NCBI GenBank assembly: GCA_017991595.1
Contig: JAGOQJ010000001.1
Location: 186,001 to 250,000, forward strand
Source of the DNA: Candidatus Didemnitutus sp.
GTDB taxonomy: Bacteria; Verrucomicrobiota; Verrucomicrobiia; Opitutales; Opitutaceae
Length of the DNA stretch: 64,000 nt
Reading direction: 5' to 3'
Part shown: positions 44,454 to 53,493 of the stretch, one piece after another
Layout of the letters: each line of letters opens with the position of its first letter
How positions within the stretch are numbered: position 1 is the stretch's first letter
Position numbers and translations under genes: made by a program
Notes under the pieces: generated by a model
The model's input: only the letters and a program-made list of their open reading frames with translations
Told to the model about the DNA's origin: nothing
The model's database searches: none

Positions 44454-46724
44454 TCAGGAGCCGCCGCCGGCCGTCAGGGTGAAGGGGATGGCCGGCGCGC
44501 AGCCGAGCGAGGAGCGGCGCGGACGCTTTTGTTTTCCCGTTGGCGGACGCTCGTGCGTGACGCTGAAGATGAGGTTGCCGGCGGTCGCGGGCGCGTTGGC
44601 CTCGCAGGCGAGGGTGACTTCCACGCCGTCACCGGTCTCGCGGGTGCTGGCGACGGTGACGCCGGTCGGCGGATTCACGAGCGCGACGTGCAACGGGCCG
44701 GGCTCGCGCAGGCTGCCGGTGCGCAGCAGCACGCGGCCCTGGCCGCCGGCGGCCAGGGCGACCGGCTTGGTCTGCGCGCTGCGCACGCCGCTGCCGCGCG
44801 TGGCGGGATAGACGACGAGTTCGCGGGCGGGCACGAGGTGTTGGTAGGCGAAGGCCTGCATCATGTCCTCCGCCGGCGTGGCGAAGTGGATGACCGGCTG
44901 GCCGCCGATCAGGGCGCGGCCGGCGACTTTCAATGACGTGGGCTCGCGAGGCACCGTGGAGGCGGCGGTGAGCGTGAGTTGCACCTTGTCCTGCCCGGCG
45001 GGGATGCGCGGGCCGCTGAGCGCGAAGCCGGGCGGGGCCTCGATGAGCCCGAGCGCGATCTCGCCGGTGAAGCCGTCGCGGCGCACGGCGTAAACGGTGA
45101 GCGGCACGCTGCCGCCGGCGCGGGCGTTGATGGTCGCCGGTGACACGCGCAGCTCGAAGTCTGGGCGCGGCGGGCCGAGGCGCAGGCGGTAGGCGTAGTC
45201 GTCGCCGCCGCGGTGTTGCACGTCGCGCAGGCGCACGGCGTAGATGCCGTCGGCAGGGAGCTTGATCTCGAGGCGCGAGTCGGCGTGGTGCGTGAGGAGG
45301 CCGGCAGCCTTGTCCTCGCAATCGTCGTTGCTGGCGAGCACGGCGCCCTGCGGGTCGAGCAGTTCGAGGCGCGAATCGAGTGGCGAATCGAGCCGGCGGG
45401 CGAGGACCTCGGCGACGAACGGTTCTCCGGCGCGGCCGGTGAAACGGTAAATCTCGATGTCGTCGGGGCGGCCGATGCGTCCATCCACCAACGCCGGGAG
45501 CGTGAGCAGCGGCGCGGCGTCGGCGGTGTCGTTGGGCTCGGCTTCGAGCGTGGGCGTCAGCGGGTCGACGTGGACGCGCACGGCGTTGGAGCGGAAGCCG
45601 TGGCGTTGCACCGAGAGCTCAATGAAGCCGTCGCGGTGTTCGATGATCTGGCCGTTTTCGTCGCCGCTTTGGAGATTCCAGCCGCGGAGGGCGAAGCGGG
45701 TCGGTGCCGTGGGCGTGGTGCCGAGCGGGAAGACGCTGGTGATGAAGGGCAGTTCGCCGAGGCTGAGGCGATAGACGAAGTCCTCGCGGCCGCGGTGGAT
45801 GGAGTCCTTGATCTCGATGGTGTAGCGCCCGTCGGCCGGGATCGTGTAGGCGAGCACCGGATCGGGGTCGAAGCGGTAGTCGTCGCGGTAGGCGAGTTCG
45901 CGGCCTTCGTCGTCGTAGAGCGCGAGCGTGGCCTGGAACCAGCCCGGCACGGCGTCGGCGAGGTAGGGGATGAGCGCGCGGGCGCGGGCGATGACGGTGA
46001 GTTGCTGGCCGCGCCGGGCCTCGAAGCGGTAGCGGTCCACCTCGCCGCCGAGGATCTGACCGTTGACGGTCACCGGCAGGGCGATGTCGAGCGCGGCGCG
46101 CGAGCGGGTGCCGGGGGCGTCGCGCACGGAGGTGCCCTTGACCACGGGCTCGCTGAACTCAGGCAGGTCGCCGATGTGGAAAGCGAAGGGATTGGACAAT
46201 CCGATGGCACCGAGCACGCGGATCTCGCGCACGCCGGGCGCGGCATCGGGCGCGACCGTGATCTCGACGGTCACCGTCTCGCCGACGGCGGGCGTGGGCA
46301 GGCGGTTGGCGCGCATCATGGAGCGCGAGCGCAGGGCGGTGAGTTTCTTCTCGTCGGCGTCGGTCCACTTCACCGCGGAATTTTCCTGGGCGGCGCGGCG
46401 GCGCTTCTCGAGTTCGCGCGCCTCGTCGCGGGCCTGGTTGGCTTCGTCGACGGTGAGCGGGCGTTCGTAGTCGACGAATTTGGCCGTGATGCCGGCAGCG
46501 GGGGAAACGTGGACCGCCTCGGCGCCACGCAGGCGCTGACCGCCGATGCACACGCGCACGGAGGTGCCTTGGCGCGCGCCGGCCGGGTAGATGTAGCCGA
46601 GGTGCGGCGGATCGGCTTGGGCTTGGTTCTGCGCGCGGACGGCGGGCGGCAGCAGCACGAGCATCGCGCCGGCAAGCGCGAGGCGGGCGAACGGGGAAAG
46701 GCGAAGGCAGCGGGCGGCGGACAT
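44454..46724 (-). CDS. Exported protein with pre-peptidase C-terminal (PPC)-like domains
   Basis: A 756-residue secreted protein with a signal peptide (LALAGAMLVLLPPAVRAQ). An IPT/TIG-like N-terminal domain (GYIYPAGARQGTSVRV) is followed by PPC-like beta domains (VDRYRFEARRGQQLTVIARA with YTIPADGRYTIEI; EIYRFTGRAGEPFVAEV with LPADGIYAVRLRD). It is the third gene of the DUF1549/DUF1553-DUF1501 cluster, an arrangement recurrent in Planctomycetes and Verrucomicrobia. A GTG at 46748 that overlaps the DUF1501 stop as GTGA is an equally possible start and would couple translation. Molecular function is unknown; a cell-surface binding role is inference. Confidence 0.85.
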   Translation of the reverse strand: MSAARCLRLSPFARLALAGAMLVLLPPAVRAQNQAQADPPHLGYIYPAGARQGTSVRVCIGGQRLRGAEAVHVSPAAGITAKFVDYERPLTVDEANQARDEARELEKRRRAAQENSAVKWTDADEKKLTALRSRSMMRANRLPTPAVGETVTVEITVAPDAAPGVREIRVLGAIGLSNPFAFHIGDLPEFSEPVVKGTSVRDAPGTRSRAALDIALPVTVNGQILGGEVDRYRFEARRGQQLTVIARARALIPYLADAVPGWFQATLALYDDEGRELAYRDDYRFDPDPVLAYTIPADGRYTIEIKDSIHRGREDFVYRLSLGELPFITSVFPLGTTPTAPTRFALRGWNLQSGDENGQIIEHRDGFIELSVQRHGFRSNAVRVHVDPLTPTLEAEPNDTADAAPLLTLPALVDGRIGRPDDIEIYRFTGRAGEPFVAEVLARRLDSPLDSRLELLDPQGAVLASNDDCEDKAAGLLTHHADSRLEIKLPADGIYAVRLRDVQHRGGDDYAYRLRLGPPRPDFELRVSPATINARAGGSVPLTVYAVRRDGFTGEIALGLIEAPPGFALSGPRIPAGQDKVQLTLTAASTVPREPTSLKVAGRALIGGQPVIHFATPAEDMMQAFAYQHLVPARELVVYPATRGSGVRSAQTKPVALAAGGQGRVLLRTGSLREPGPLHVALVNPPTGVTVASTRETGDGVEVTLACEANAPATAGNLIFSVTHERPPTGKQKRPRRSSLGCAPAIPFTLTAGGGS

Positions 46725-46744
46725 GTGAGGGTGGCGGGACGGGG

Positions 46745-48169
46745 TCACATGATCTCGCTGAGGCGGGTGCGGCGCTGGCCGCCTTCGATCGCGGCCGGCA
46801 TGGCGCGGACGTCGCGGCCCTCGGGGTGCGGCAGGCGGGCCTCGGGGTCGATGCCCATCAGTTCATAAACGCTGCCGATGAGGTCGGACGGATGCACGGG
46901 ACGCTCGGTGACGGTCTCGCCGCGCTTGTCGGTGGCGCCGAGGACGTGGCCGCCCTTGAAGCCGCCGCCGGCGACGAGCGTGGAGAAGGCGGCGCCGAAG
47001 TGGTTGCGGCCGCCGTTCCACGGAGCTTCCCAGAGGATCTTCGGCGTGCGGCCGAATTCGCCGCCGGCCCAGACGACGGTGCTGTCGAGCAGGCCGCGTT
47101 GGGCAAGGTCCTCAAGCAGCGTGGCGAGGCCGCGGTCGAACTCGGGCAGCTTGCGCCGCATGATGGGGAAGTGCTGCTTGTGGGTGTCCCAGCCGCGGTA
47201 GTTGATGGTGATGTAAGGGACGCCGCGCTCGACGAGGCGTCGCGCCATGAGGCAGGACTGGCCGAAGGTGTTGCGGCCATAGCGGTCGCGGAGGGCGTCT
47301 TTTTCCTGCGCGAGGTCGAAGACCTTGCCGGCGTCGCCGAGAATCATCTCGTAGGCTTCGCCTTCGCACTGGGCGAGGGCGGCGAGGCGCGGATCGCCGC
47401 TGCGCGCGGCGTGTTGGAGGGTGTTGAGCTTGTGGAGCAGATCGCGGCGGTCGCGCTGGCGTTGGTCGCTCATGCCCTTGGCGACGACGCCTTCGACGAG
47501 GAACTGGTTGGCGCCGGGATCGCCGCCCGTGGCGAAGGGCTTGTAGCGCGCGCCGAGGAATCCGGCCTCGGAGAAACGGCCCTGCAACTCGGTGAGCACG
47601 ATGTAGGGCGGGAGCAGGCCGCGGTAGCCGGCGTCGTAACCCTTGAAGAGCGACACCACCGCGCCGGCGCCGGGGAAAACGTCGCGGCCGCCGGAGGCGC
47701 GGCCGGTCTGCACGGTGTAGGCGGCGGTCTCGTGGCCGTTGATGCCGTGGCTCATGCTGCGGATGAGCGCGTATTTGTCGGCGTGCTTGGCGAGCTCGGG
47801 GAGGAGTTCGCCGATGCGGATGCCGTCGACGTTGGTGGCGAGGGGCGAGCGGAGCGGGCCGGAGTAATCGTCGCCGGCGTCGGGCTTGGGGTCGAAGGTG
47901 TCGAGGTGGCAGGGACCGCCCCAGAGCCAGATCTGGATGACGGACTTGGCGCGCGGGACGAGCGGCGAGGCGGTGACGGCGGGCGCGGCGAGCGGAGCGG
48001 AGGCGGCGAGGGCGCGGGGCGCGTAACGGTTGACGAGCAGACCGGCGGCGCCGAGCAGGCCGAGGCGGAGCGCGTCGCGGCGGCTGATCTGGGGAACGTC
48101 GAGTCCGAAGAGGCGGACCTCTTGGTCGAGACTCCACTGGCGGTGGTCTTCGCTGTGATGGACGTGCAT
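46745..48169 (-). CDS. DUF1501 protein (Tat-exported, sulfatase/phosphatase-fold)
   Basis: A 474-residue protein with a twin-arginine signal (SRRDALRLGLLGAAGLLV). DUF1501 pattern: SVIQIWLWGGPCHLDTFDPKPD, LPELAKHADKYALIRSM, GWDTHKQHFPIMRRKLPEFD, TVVWAGGEFGRTPKI and NGGRNHFGAAFSTLVAGGG. The family has an alkaline-phosphatase-like fold and always travels with DUF1549/DUF1553 proteins; its biochemical role is not established. It lies 32 nt downstream of the DUF1549/1553 gene and runs into the PPC gene, forming one operon. Confidence 0.93.
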   Translation of the reverse strand: MHVHHSEDHRQWSLDQEVRLFGLDVPQISRRDALRLGLLGAAGLLVNRYAPRALAASAPLAAPAVTASPLVPRAKSVIQIWLWGGPCHLDTFDPKPDAGDDYSGPLRSPLATNVDGIRIGELLPELAKHADKYALIRSMSHGINGHETAAYTVQTGRASGGRDVFPGAGAVVSLFKGYDAGYRGLLPPYIVLTELQGRFSEAGFLGARYKPFATGGDPGANQFLVEGVVAKGMSDQRQRDRRDLLHKLNTLQHAARSGDPRLAALAQCEGEAYEMILGDAGKVFDLAQEKDALRDRYGRNTFGQSCLMARRLVERGVPYITINYRGWDTHKQHFPIMRRKLPEFDRGLATLLEDLAQRGLLDSTVVWAGGEFGRTPKILWEAPWNGGRNHFGAAFSTLVAGGGFKGGHVLGATDKRGETVTERPVHPSDLIGSVYELMGIDPEARLPHPEGRDVRAMPAAIEGGQRRTRLSEIM

Positions 48170-48201
48170 GGGAGCGGAGGGGACGGCGCGGGCGGGCGCG
48201 T

Positions 48202-49815
48202 TCAATGGCGGTAGAGAAATTCGGCGCTGTTGATCAGCGCCCAAGCGGTGTCGAGGAGCGCGGTGCGCGTGTCGTGGCCCTCGGCGTAGGCGGCGAGGGC
48301 GGCGATCTCGTCGTCGGTCGGGCGGCGCGAGAGGAGCGTGAGGTAGAGCTCCTCGGCGCTGGCGGGGAGCGGACGCTTGGCGCGAAGGAGAGGCTGGAGG
48401 CCGCGGCCGGTCTCGAGCTTGCGCTTGATGTGGGTGGAATTGAGCAGGTGCAGGCGCTGGCCGGAGGTGACGCCGTTGTTGCGTTCGGATTCGAGGCCGT
48501 TGTCGCGCGCGGCGCGGCCGAAGGTCTCGAGGAAGGAACTCGTGATGCTGCCGTCGGGCAGCGCGATGGCGCGCTGGGTCTCGGGGATGTAGGTGTAGGG
48601 TTCGGGGATCGCGCTGCTGTATTTCTCGGTGGTGCCGGTGACTTGGTTGAGCGCATCGATGAGCACCTCGGCCTCGAGGCGACGCAGGGGATAGACGGCG
48701 AACTGCGTCTCGAGGCGCGCGTCGTTGGCAGGCGCGAGCGAGGAGCGCTGGTAGGTCTGCGAATTCAGGATGAGGCGGAAGAGCTGCTTCACGTCGTAGC
48801 CGCTGGCGATGAATTCGCGTTCGAGCGCGGCGAGCAGCGCGGGGTTGGCAGGCGGGTTGTCCGCGCGGAGATCGTCGGGCTCGTGCACGATGCCGCGGCC
48901 AAAAAACCACGACCAAGCGCGGTTGACGAAGGCGCGGGCGAAAAAGGGATTGTCGCGTGCGACGAGCCAATCGGCAAAGGCCGCACGCGGGTCCGCGCCG
49001 GGAGCGAGGCGCGCGGCGCGGCCATCAGGGAACACGGGCGCGGTGTAGCGGCCGGGGTCGCGCGCGGGATCGAAGAACACGATTTCCTCCTTCCACTCGC
49101 CGGTGGGCTTGTAACTCACTTGCGCGAAGAACGCCGCCAGACCCTCGCGGCGGGCGGCGGGCCATTTCTCGGCGCGCTCGCCGAGGAAGGTCAGCGCGAC
49201 GGCGCGAGCGAGCGACTCGGGGTCGCGGCCCTGCACGGCGCGGTAGAAGTTGGCGGGGCCGACGCGGAAGTTGCTGCCGTTGGCCGTGAGCAACGTGCGG
49301 GCGAACTCGTCGTAGCGGAGGTTGTCGCGCACGGCGGTGTGAATCCAGCGGTGGTAGGCCTGCGCGGCGTTGGGCCAGAGATTGATGGGAAACTCCGCCT
49401 TCACGCGCAGCAGATCGCTCCACTTCATGGCCCAGTAATCGGCAAACTCGTCGCGCGCCAGCAGTGCCTCGATCAGCGCGCGGCGCTTGTCGGGCGTGGG
49501 GTCGGCGAGGAAGCGGCGTGTCTCGGTGGCGGTGGGCAGCGTGCCGATGACGTCGAGGAACGCGCGGCGCACGAACACCGCATCGGAGCACGCGGGCGCG
49601 GGCGTGAGGCCGAGTTGTTGCCATTGCGCCGTGCAGGCGGCGTCGAGCGCGCTGGCCGGCGTCGCGAACTCCGCGCGTTCGAACACCGGATGCGGCGCCG
49701 CCGGCGCCGCCGCGAAGACGGCGGGAGCGAGGCTCAGGACGAGCGAGACGAAGAGCGCGGCGCGCGGCGTGGGTCGGGCGGAGCGGGGGAAGGGCGGACG
49801 GAAAAGCCGGCGCAT
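48202..49815 (-). CDS. DUF1549/DUF1553 domain protein
   Basis: A 537-residue exported protein. DUF1549 (about 45-220) has FVRRAFLDVIGTLPTATETRRFLAD, RDEFADYWAMKWSDLLRV and NLRYDEFARTLLTANGSN. DUF1553 (about 290-537) has NPFFARAFVNRAWSWFFGRGIV, FIASGYDVKQLFRLILNSQTYQ, RRLEAEVLIDALNQVTGT and TAWALINSAEFLYRH. The cytochrome-like PSCyt domains found in long planctomycete members are missing, so this is the short form. It is the first gene of the operon with DUF1501 and PPC. The ATG at 49815 precedes a signal peptide. Confidence 0.92.
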   Translation of the reverse strand: MRRLFRPPFPRSARPTPRAALFVSLVLSLAPAVFAAAPAAPHPVFERAEFATPASALDAACTAQWQQLGLTPAPACSDAVFVRRAFLDVIGTLPTATETRRFLADPTPDKRRALIEALLARDEFADYWAMKWSDLLRVKAEFPINLWPNAAQAYHRWIHTAVRDNLRYDEFARTLLTANGSNFRVGPANFYRAVQGRDPESLARAVALTFLGERAEKWPAARREGLAAFFAQVSYKPTGEWKEEIVFFDPARDPGRYTAPVFPDGRAARLAPGADPRAAFADWLVARDNPFFARAFVNRAWSWFFGRGIVHEPDDLRADNPPANPALLAALEREFIASGYDVKQLFRLILNSQTYQRSSLAPANDARLETQFAVYPLRRLEAEVLIDALNQVTGTTEKYSSAIPEPYTYIPETQRAIALPDGSITSSFLETFGRAARDNGLESERNNGVTSGQRLHLLNSTHIKRKLETGRGLQPLLRAKRPLPASAEELYLTLLSRRPTDDEIAALAAYAEGHDTRTALLDTAWALINSAEFLYRH

Positions 49816-50106
49816 GAGAAAGGGTGGGGCGGACGGAGCCGCGAGGAGCGTCCGGTCGCGGCGCGCCGGCACGGCGCAGCCGCGGCCGTGTTGCAACCCC
49901 TCGCCGCAAGACCCGGCCGCTGTCGAAAATCAGGAACTAGACTCAGAGTGACGCCGCGAGGTGCGCCGGGCTACGCGGCGGCGCGGATCAGCCGTGCGTA
50001 TTATCGCGCCTAATCGCTGATGCGCGACGGGCTTCAGTCACCGCGCGAAACGCCGTCGCGCTGCCGCGGGTCGTAACTGCGCGCGGGCGGATTCGTCTGT
50101 GCAGGC

Positions 50107-51258
50107 ATGAGTATCACCTCGTTGGTGCGGGAGGGGCGCGCCGCGACGCAGCCCTCGGCGGTGCGCGTGGAAGCGGAACGGAACGACGCCGGCCCGGCGG
50201 CGTCGGGCGTCGAGTTCGTGCACACGCAGGCCGCGCGGCCGGGCGAGAGTGCGACGGCCTTTTTCGAGCGCCTCGCGGCGCACCTGCGGCGCGAGCCCGC
50301 GACAATCCTCGCGTTGATGATTTACGGTCGCACGGCCGCGCACGCGGAGGCGACGGAGGCGATGCGCGCCGCGCTCGGTGAGACGCGCTGGCCGGTGACG
50401 TGGGTCGAGGGCGCGAGCTGCGAAGGCGCGCCGCTCGTGGGCGTGCAGGTCTTCGCGCGGCGCGGCGGCAGTCCGGTGGAGCGCGTCGTGGTGGGCGGCC
50501 ATGTGCTCGGCACGATCTACGACGATGGCGCGGCGCGGCACTGCCTGCTCGGCGGGCTCGGGCCGACTGCGGTGGCGATGGACCGCCCGGCGCAGGTGCA
50601 GCAGATGTTTGCGACGCTCGACGCGGCGCTCGACCTGGCGGGCTTCACGCTCAGTGACGTCGTGCGCACGTGGTTTTTCAACGACGACATCCTTGCGTGG
50701 TATGACGCCTTCAACCGCGTGCGCTCGGCGTTCTATGCGCCGATCACGTTCCGCACCGGCACACTACCGGCGAGCACGGGCGTGTCCGGACGCAACCCGG
50801 CCGGAGCCGCGACCGCGGTGGCGGCGTGGGCGGTGCGGCCGCACGGCGCGGGAGCGAGCGTGCGCGACGTGCCTTCGCCGTTGCAATGCCCGGCGCCGGC
50901 CTACGGCAGCGCGTTCAGCCGTGCGGTGGAGATCGACTCGGCGGGTGTGCGACGCCTGCTCGTGTCGGGCACGGCGAGTATCGAGCCCGGCGGCAAGACC
51001 GTCTGGCAGGGCGACATCGCGAAGCAGATCGGGCTGACGATGGACGTGGTCGAGGCGATCCTGCGTTCGCGCGGGATGGGCTTCGCCGACGTCACGCGCG
51101 CCAACGCCTACTGCAAGCGCCCGGAATATCTCCCGTATTTCCGCGCCTGGCAGCAGGCGCACGGCGCGACGGCGATGCCGGCGCTGCCGATCCATTGCGA
51201 CATCTGCCGCGACGACCTGCTGTTCGAGATCGAGGTGGACGCGCGACGCGAAGGTTGA
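50107..51258 (+). CDS. Chorismatase / Rid (YjgF)-like protein
   Basis: A 383-residue cytoplasmic protein with two YjgF-like halves, the layout of chorismatases (FkbO/Hyg5/XanB2-type) and pteridine-dependent-dioxygenase-like proteins. Suggestive motifs are LGGLGPTAVAMDRPAQVQQMFATLD, FTLSDVVRTWFFNDDILAWYDAFN, RTGTLPASTGVSGRNPAGA, and in the C-terminal half LLVSGTASIEPGG and YCKRPEYLPYFRAW. Chorismatases hydrolyse chorismate to (di)hydroxybenzoate. Whether this protein acts on chorismate or is a Rid-type imine deaminase cannot be decided. No biosynthetic cluster is adjacent. Confidence 0.75.
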   Translation: MSITSLVREGRAATQPSAVRVEAERNDAGPAASGVEFVHTQAARPGESATAFFERLAAHLRREPATILALMIYGRTAAHAEATEAMRAALGETRWPVTWVEGASCEGAPLVGVQVFARRGGSPVERVVVGGHVLGTIYDDGAARHCLLGGLGPTAVAMDRPAQVQQMFATLDAALDLAGFTLSDVVRTWFFNDDILAWYDAFNRVRSAFYAPITFRTGTLPASTGVSGRNPAGAATAVAAWAVRPHGAGASVRDVPSPLQCPAPAYGSAFSRAVEIDSAGVRRLLVSGTASIEPGGKTVWQGDIAKQIGLTMDVVEAILRSRGMGFADVTRANAYCKRPEYLPYFRAWQQAHGATAMPALPIHCDICRDDLLFEIEVDARREG

Positions 51259-51392
51259 GCAGGAGCGCGGGCGTGGCGTCCGCTCGTGCGGCATGCCGCG
51301 GACAAAGACTTGCCGTCGAAACGCGCGCTGGTAGTTCATCCTTTTGCCGATTTTTCGCGCGCGGGCCGGCGTTCGAATCCCGGCCTCCTCCT

Positions 51393-52052
51393 ATGAGCAA
51401 GTCCCTTGTTTTGTCCGGACCGGCGCGCGGCAGGCTGTCGTGGCGCGGGTTGATGTCGATGATCGCGCTGGCGCTGTGCGCCGTGCCCGTGGTGCAAGCC
51501 ACCACCGTGCTGCCGCCCAGCTTCGAGGAAATGGTCGACGGCGCGGACTGCATTGTGCGCGCGCGGGTGACCGAGGTGTCGAGTTACGAGGAGCCGCGGG
51601 GAAAGAAGACCGTCATCCGCACGCGGGTGACGCTCGACGTCATCGAGACGATCGCCGGCGAGCCGCCCACGCCGCTGGTGCTGACGCTGCTCGGCGGACG
51701 CGTGGGCGAGCGCGAGCTCCGCGTGGCCGGCGTGCCGACCTTCATCGTCGGGCAGGAGGAAATTTTCTTCGTGAAGGACAACGGCAAGGCCTTCTATCCG
51801 ACCTACGCCGTCATGCACGGCCGCTACCCGGTGAAGCGCGACAAGGCCACCGGCCGCGAATACCTCACGCGCAGCAACGGCGTCCCGCTGACCGACACCG
51901 CCGAGATCGCGACGCCGATGCCGGAAGGCGCGGCGGCCGGATTGCAGCGCCGGGCGCGCTCGGTGAATGACGCGCTCACGCCCACGGCATTCACGACCAA
52001 GATCCGCGAGCTGCGCGGCAACGTCCGGGAAGGAGCGCGCAATGAAAAGTAA
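51393..52052 (+). CDS. Small exported protein A1 of a duplicated protease module
   Basis: A 219-residue protein with a signal sequence (LMSMIALALCAVPVVQA), then a beta-rich domain. Key stretches are TTVLPPSFEEMVDGADCIVR, RVTLDVIETIAGEPP, GVPTFIVGQEEIFFV and FYPTYAVMHGRYPVKRD. The protein at 54643 shares the same pattern almost residue for residue (YAVMHGRYP, GREY.xRSN, DALTPxAF). Its 3' end overlaps the next gene, a matrixin-like protease, by 11 nt. Similar small exported proteins encoded beside matrixin-like proteases have no established role that I recognise. An inhibitor, chaperone or targeting partner is inference. Confidence 0.8.
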   Translation: MSKSLVLSGPARGRLSWRGLMSMIALALCAVPVVQATTVLPPSFEEMVDGADCIVRARVTEVSSYEEPRGKKTVIRTRVTLDVIETIAGEPPTPLVLTLLGGRVGERELRVAGVPTFIVGQEEIFFVKDNGKAFYPTYAVMHGRYPVKRDKATGREYLTRSNGVPLTDTAEIATPMPEGAAAGLQRRARSVNDALTPTAFTTKIRELRGNVREGARNEK

Positions 52053-53493
52053 GTCGCCCTTTCACTTCGTTCTTCTCGGTTTGTTGGCGTTGCTGGCGTC
52101 CGGTGCGGCGCAGGCCTACGACCTGATCAATTATCCTGAAGGCGGGCCGACCGGCGCGTGGAACCCCGGCAGCATCATGATGCGCATCCGCGTGCCCGCG
52201 CCGACCTCCTCCCTGCGCGACGGCACCACCTATGCCACGAGCGTGCAGCAGGCCATGGCCGACTGGAATGCCGTGCTCGGCCGCGTCCAGTTTTTGCCCG
52301 AGATCCAAGCCTCCGGCGTGGGTGAGGAGGAAAACGGAACCACCGAGGTTTTCTTCAACAGCACGATTTACGGCGAGGCGTTCACCAGCGGCACCCTCGC
52401 GGTCACGCTGACGCTGCCCTATTATCAGCGCGACGATAACACCTACGTGATCGCGGAGGCGGACGTCATCTTCAACCAAAGCATCTGGTGGGATTCCTAT
52501 CGCGGTGTGCGGCGTTCGCAGCAGGACATCCGCCGCGTGGCGATCCACGAATTCGGCCACGTGCTGGGCTTGGACCATCCCGATGAGGCCGGACAGAGCG
52601 TGCAGGCGATCATGAACAGCATCGTCAGCGACGTGGACGCTCTCCAAGCCGACGATATCGCCGGCGGTCAGTCGCTCTACGGCACGGCCGGATCCGTCAC
52701 CCCGCCGGTCAACGACCTCTTCGCTAACGCCACGCCGGTCACGCTCAGCGAGCCGACCGGACGCTACGCCGGCACCAACGTGCATGCGTTCAAGCAACCG
52801 GGCGAACCCTACCACCACGCCAACGAGCCCGGCGGCTCCTCCGTTTGGTGGAAATGGACCGCGCCCGCCAGCGGCTCCCTCAAGGTCACCACGCGCGACA
52901 GCGCCTGCGACACCATGCTCGCCGCCTACACCGGCTCCGCCGTCGGCGCGCTCACCCAGCTTGCGACCAACGACGACGAGCAGCCGCCCGGCAGCGTGCC
53001 CGATGAATCGCAGCGCATCCGCACGAGCATCGTCACGATCCCCGTCACGTCCGGCACCACGTATCATTTCGCCGTCGATGGCTGGGCTGCTGAGCAAGGC
53101 TCCCTTTTCTTCAACCTCGAGCTCACCTCCGCGCCCGTCATCGTCACGTCGCCCACTTCTCGCACCGTCAACGGCGGCGCTAACACCACCTTCACCGTCG
53201 CCGCTTACGGTAAGGATGCGACCAGCAGCACCGTCAGTTACCAGTGGCGCAAGGGCGGCACGGCCATCCCCGGTGCCACCGCGTCGAGCTACACCCTCAA
53301 CGCCGTCACGCTCGCCGACGCCGGTTCCTACGACGTCGTTGTGAGCAATGCCCTCGGCAACACGACCTCCGCCGCCGCGACGCTCACGGTCAACAAGCCA
53401 CGCAGAGCATCGTCTTCCAGACTCCGGCCAGTCTCGTTTACGGCTCCGCTGCGTTCACCCTCAATGCGGTGGCCAGCTCCGGGCTGCCGGTGA
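52042..53493 (+). CDS. Matrixin-like metalloprotease B1, truncated by a frameshift
   Basis: As written, 483 residues: signal peptide (LLALLASGAAQA), metzincin domain with HEFGHVLGLDH (169-179) and Met-turn IMNSIVS, then a domain with VWWKWTAPASG (about 225-370) and an Ig-like domain ending in ATLTVNK. The last ~30 residues (PRRASSSRLRP...) are out of register. The expected continuation ATQSIVFQTPASLVYGS lies in the -1 frame at 53397. One base appears missing in the run AACAAG (53392-53397). AAGGAG at 52030-52035 is a good ribosome-binding site, and the start overlaps protein A1's stop by 11 nt. The catalytic half should still be made and exported. Confidence 0.82.
   Translation: MKSKSPFHFVLLGLLALLASGAAQAYDLINYPEGGPTGAWNPGSIMMRIRVPAPTSSLRDGTTYATSVQQAMADWNAVLGRVQFLPEIQASGVGEEENGTTEVFFNSTIYGEAFTSGTLAVTLTLPYYQRDDNTYVIAEADVIFNQSIWWDSYRGVRRSQQDIRRVAIHEFGHVLGLDHPDEAGQSVQAIMNSIVSDVDALQADDIAGGQSLYGTAGSVTPPVNDLFANATPVTLSEPTGRYAGTNVHAFKQPGEPYHHANEPGGSSVWWKWTAPASGSLKVTTRDSACDTMLAAYTGSAVGALTQLATNDDEQPPGSVPDESQRIRTSIVTIPVTSGTTYHFAVDGWAAEQGSLFFNLELTSAPVIVTSPTSRTVNGGANTTFTVAAYGKDATSSTVSYQWRKGGTAIPGATASSYTLNAVTLADAGSYDVVVSNALGNTTSAAATLTVNKPRRASSSRLRPVSFTAPLRSPSMRWPAPGCR

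Noticed and set aside
51364-51390. GGCCGG...GTTCGAATCC...CCGGCC, which looks like the T-arm and 3' end of a tRNA just before the small exported protein gene
   Set aside because: The five-base T-stem pairs poorly when TTCGAAT is placed in the loop, and no acceptor, D- or anticodon arm can be folded upstream. It could be a tRNA-end remnant at most.
53392-53400. Programmed -1 ribosomal frameshifting to make full-length protease B1
   Set aside because: The site AACAAGC is not a recognised slippery heptamer and no downstream pseudoknot is evident. A missing base explains it better.
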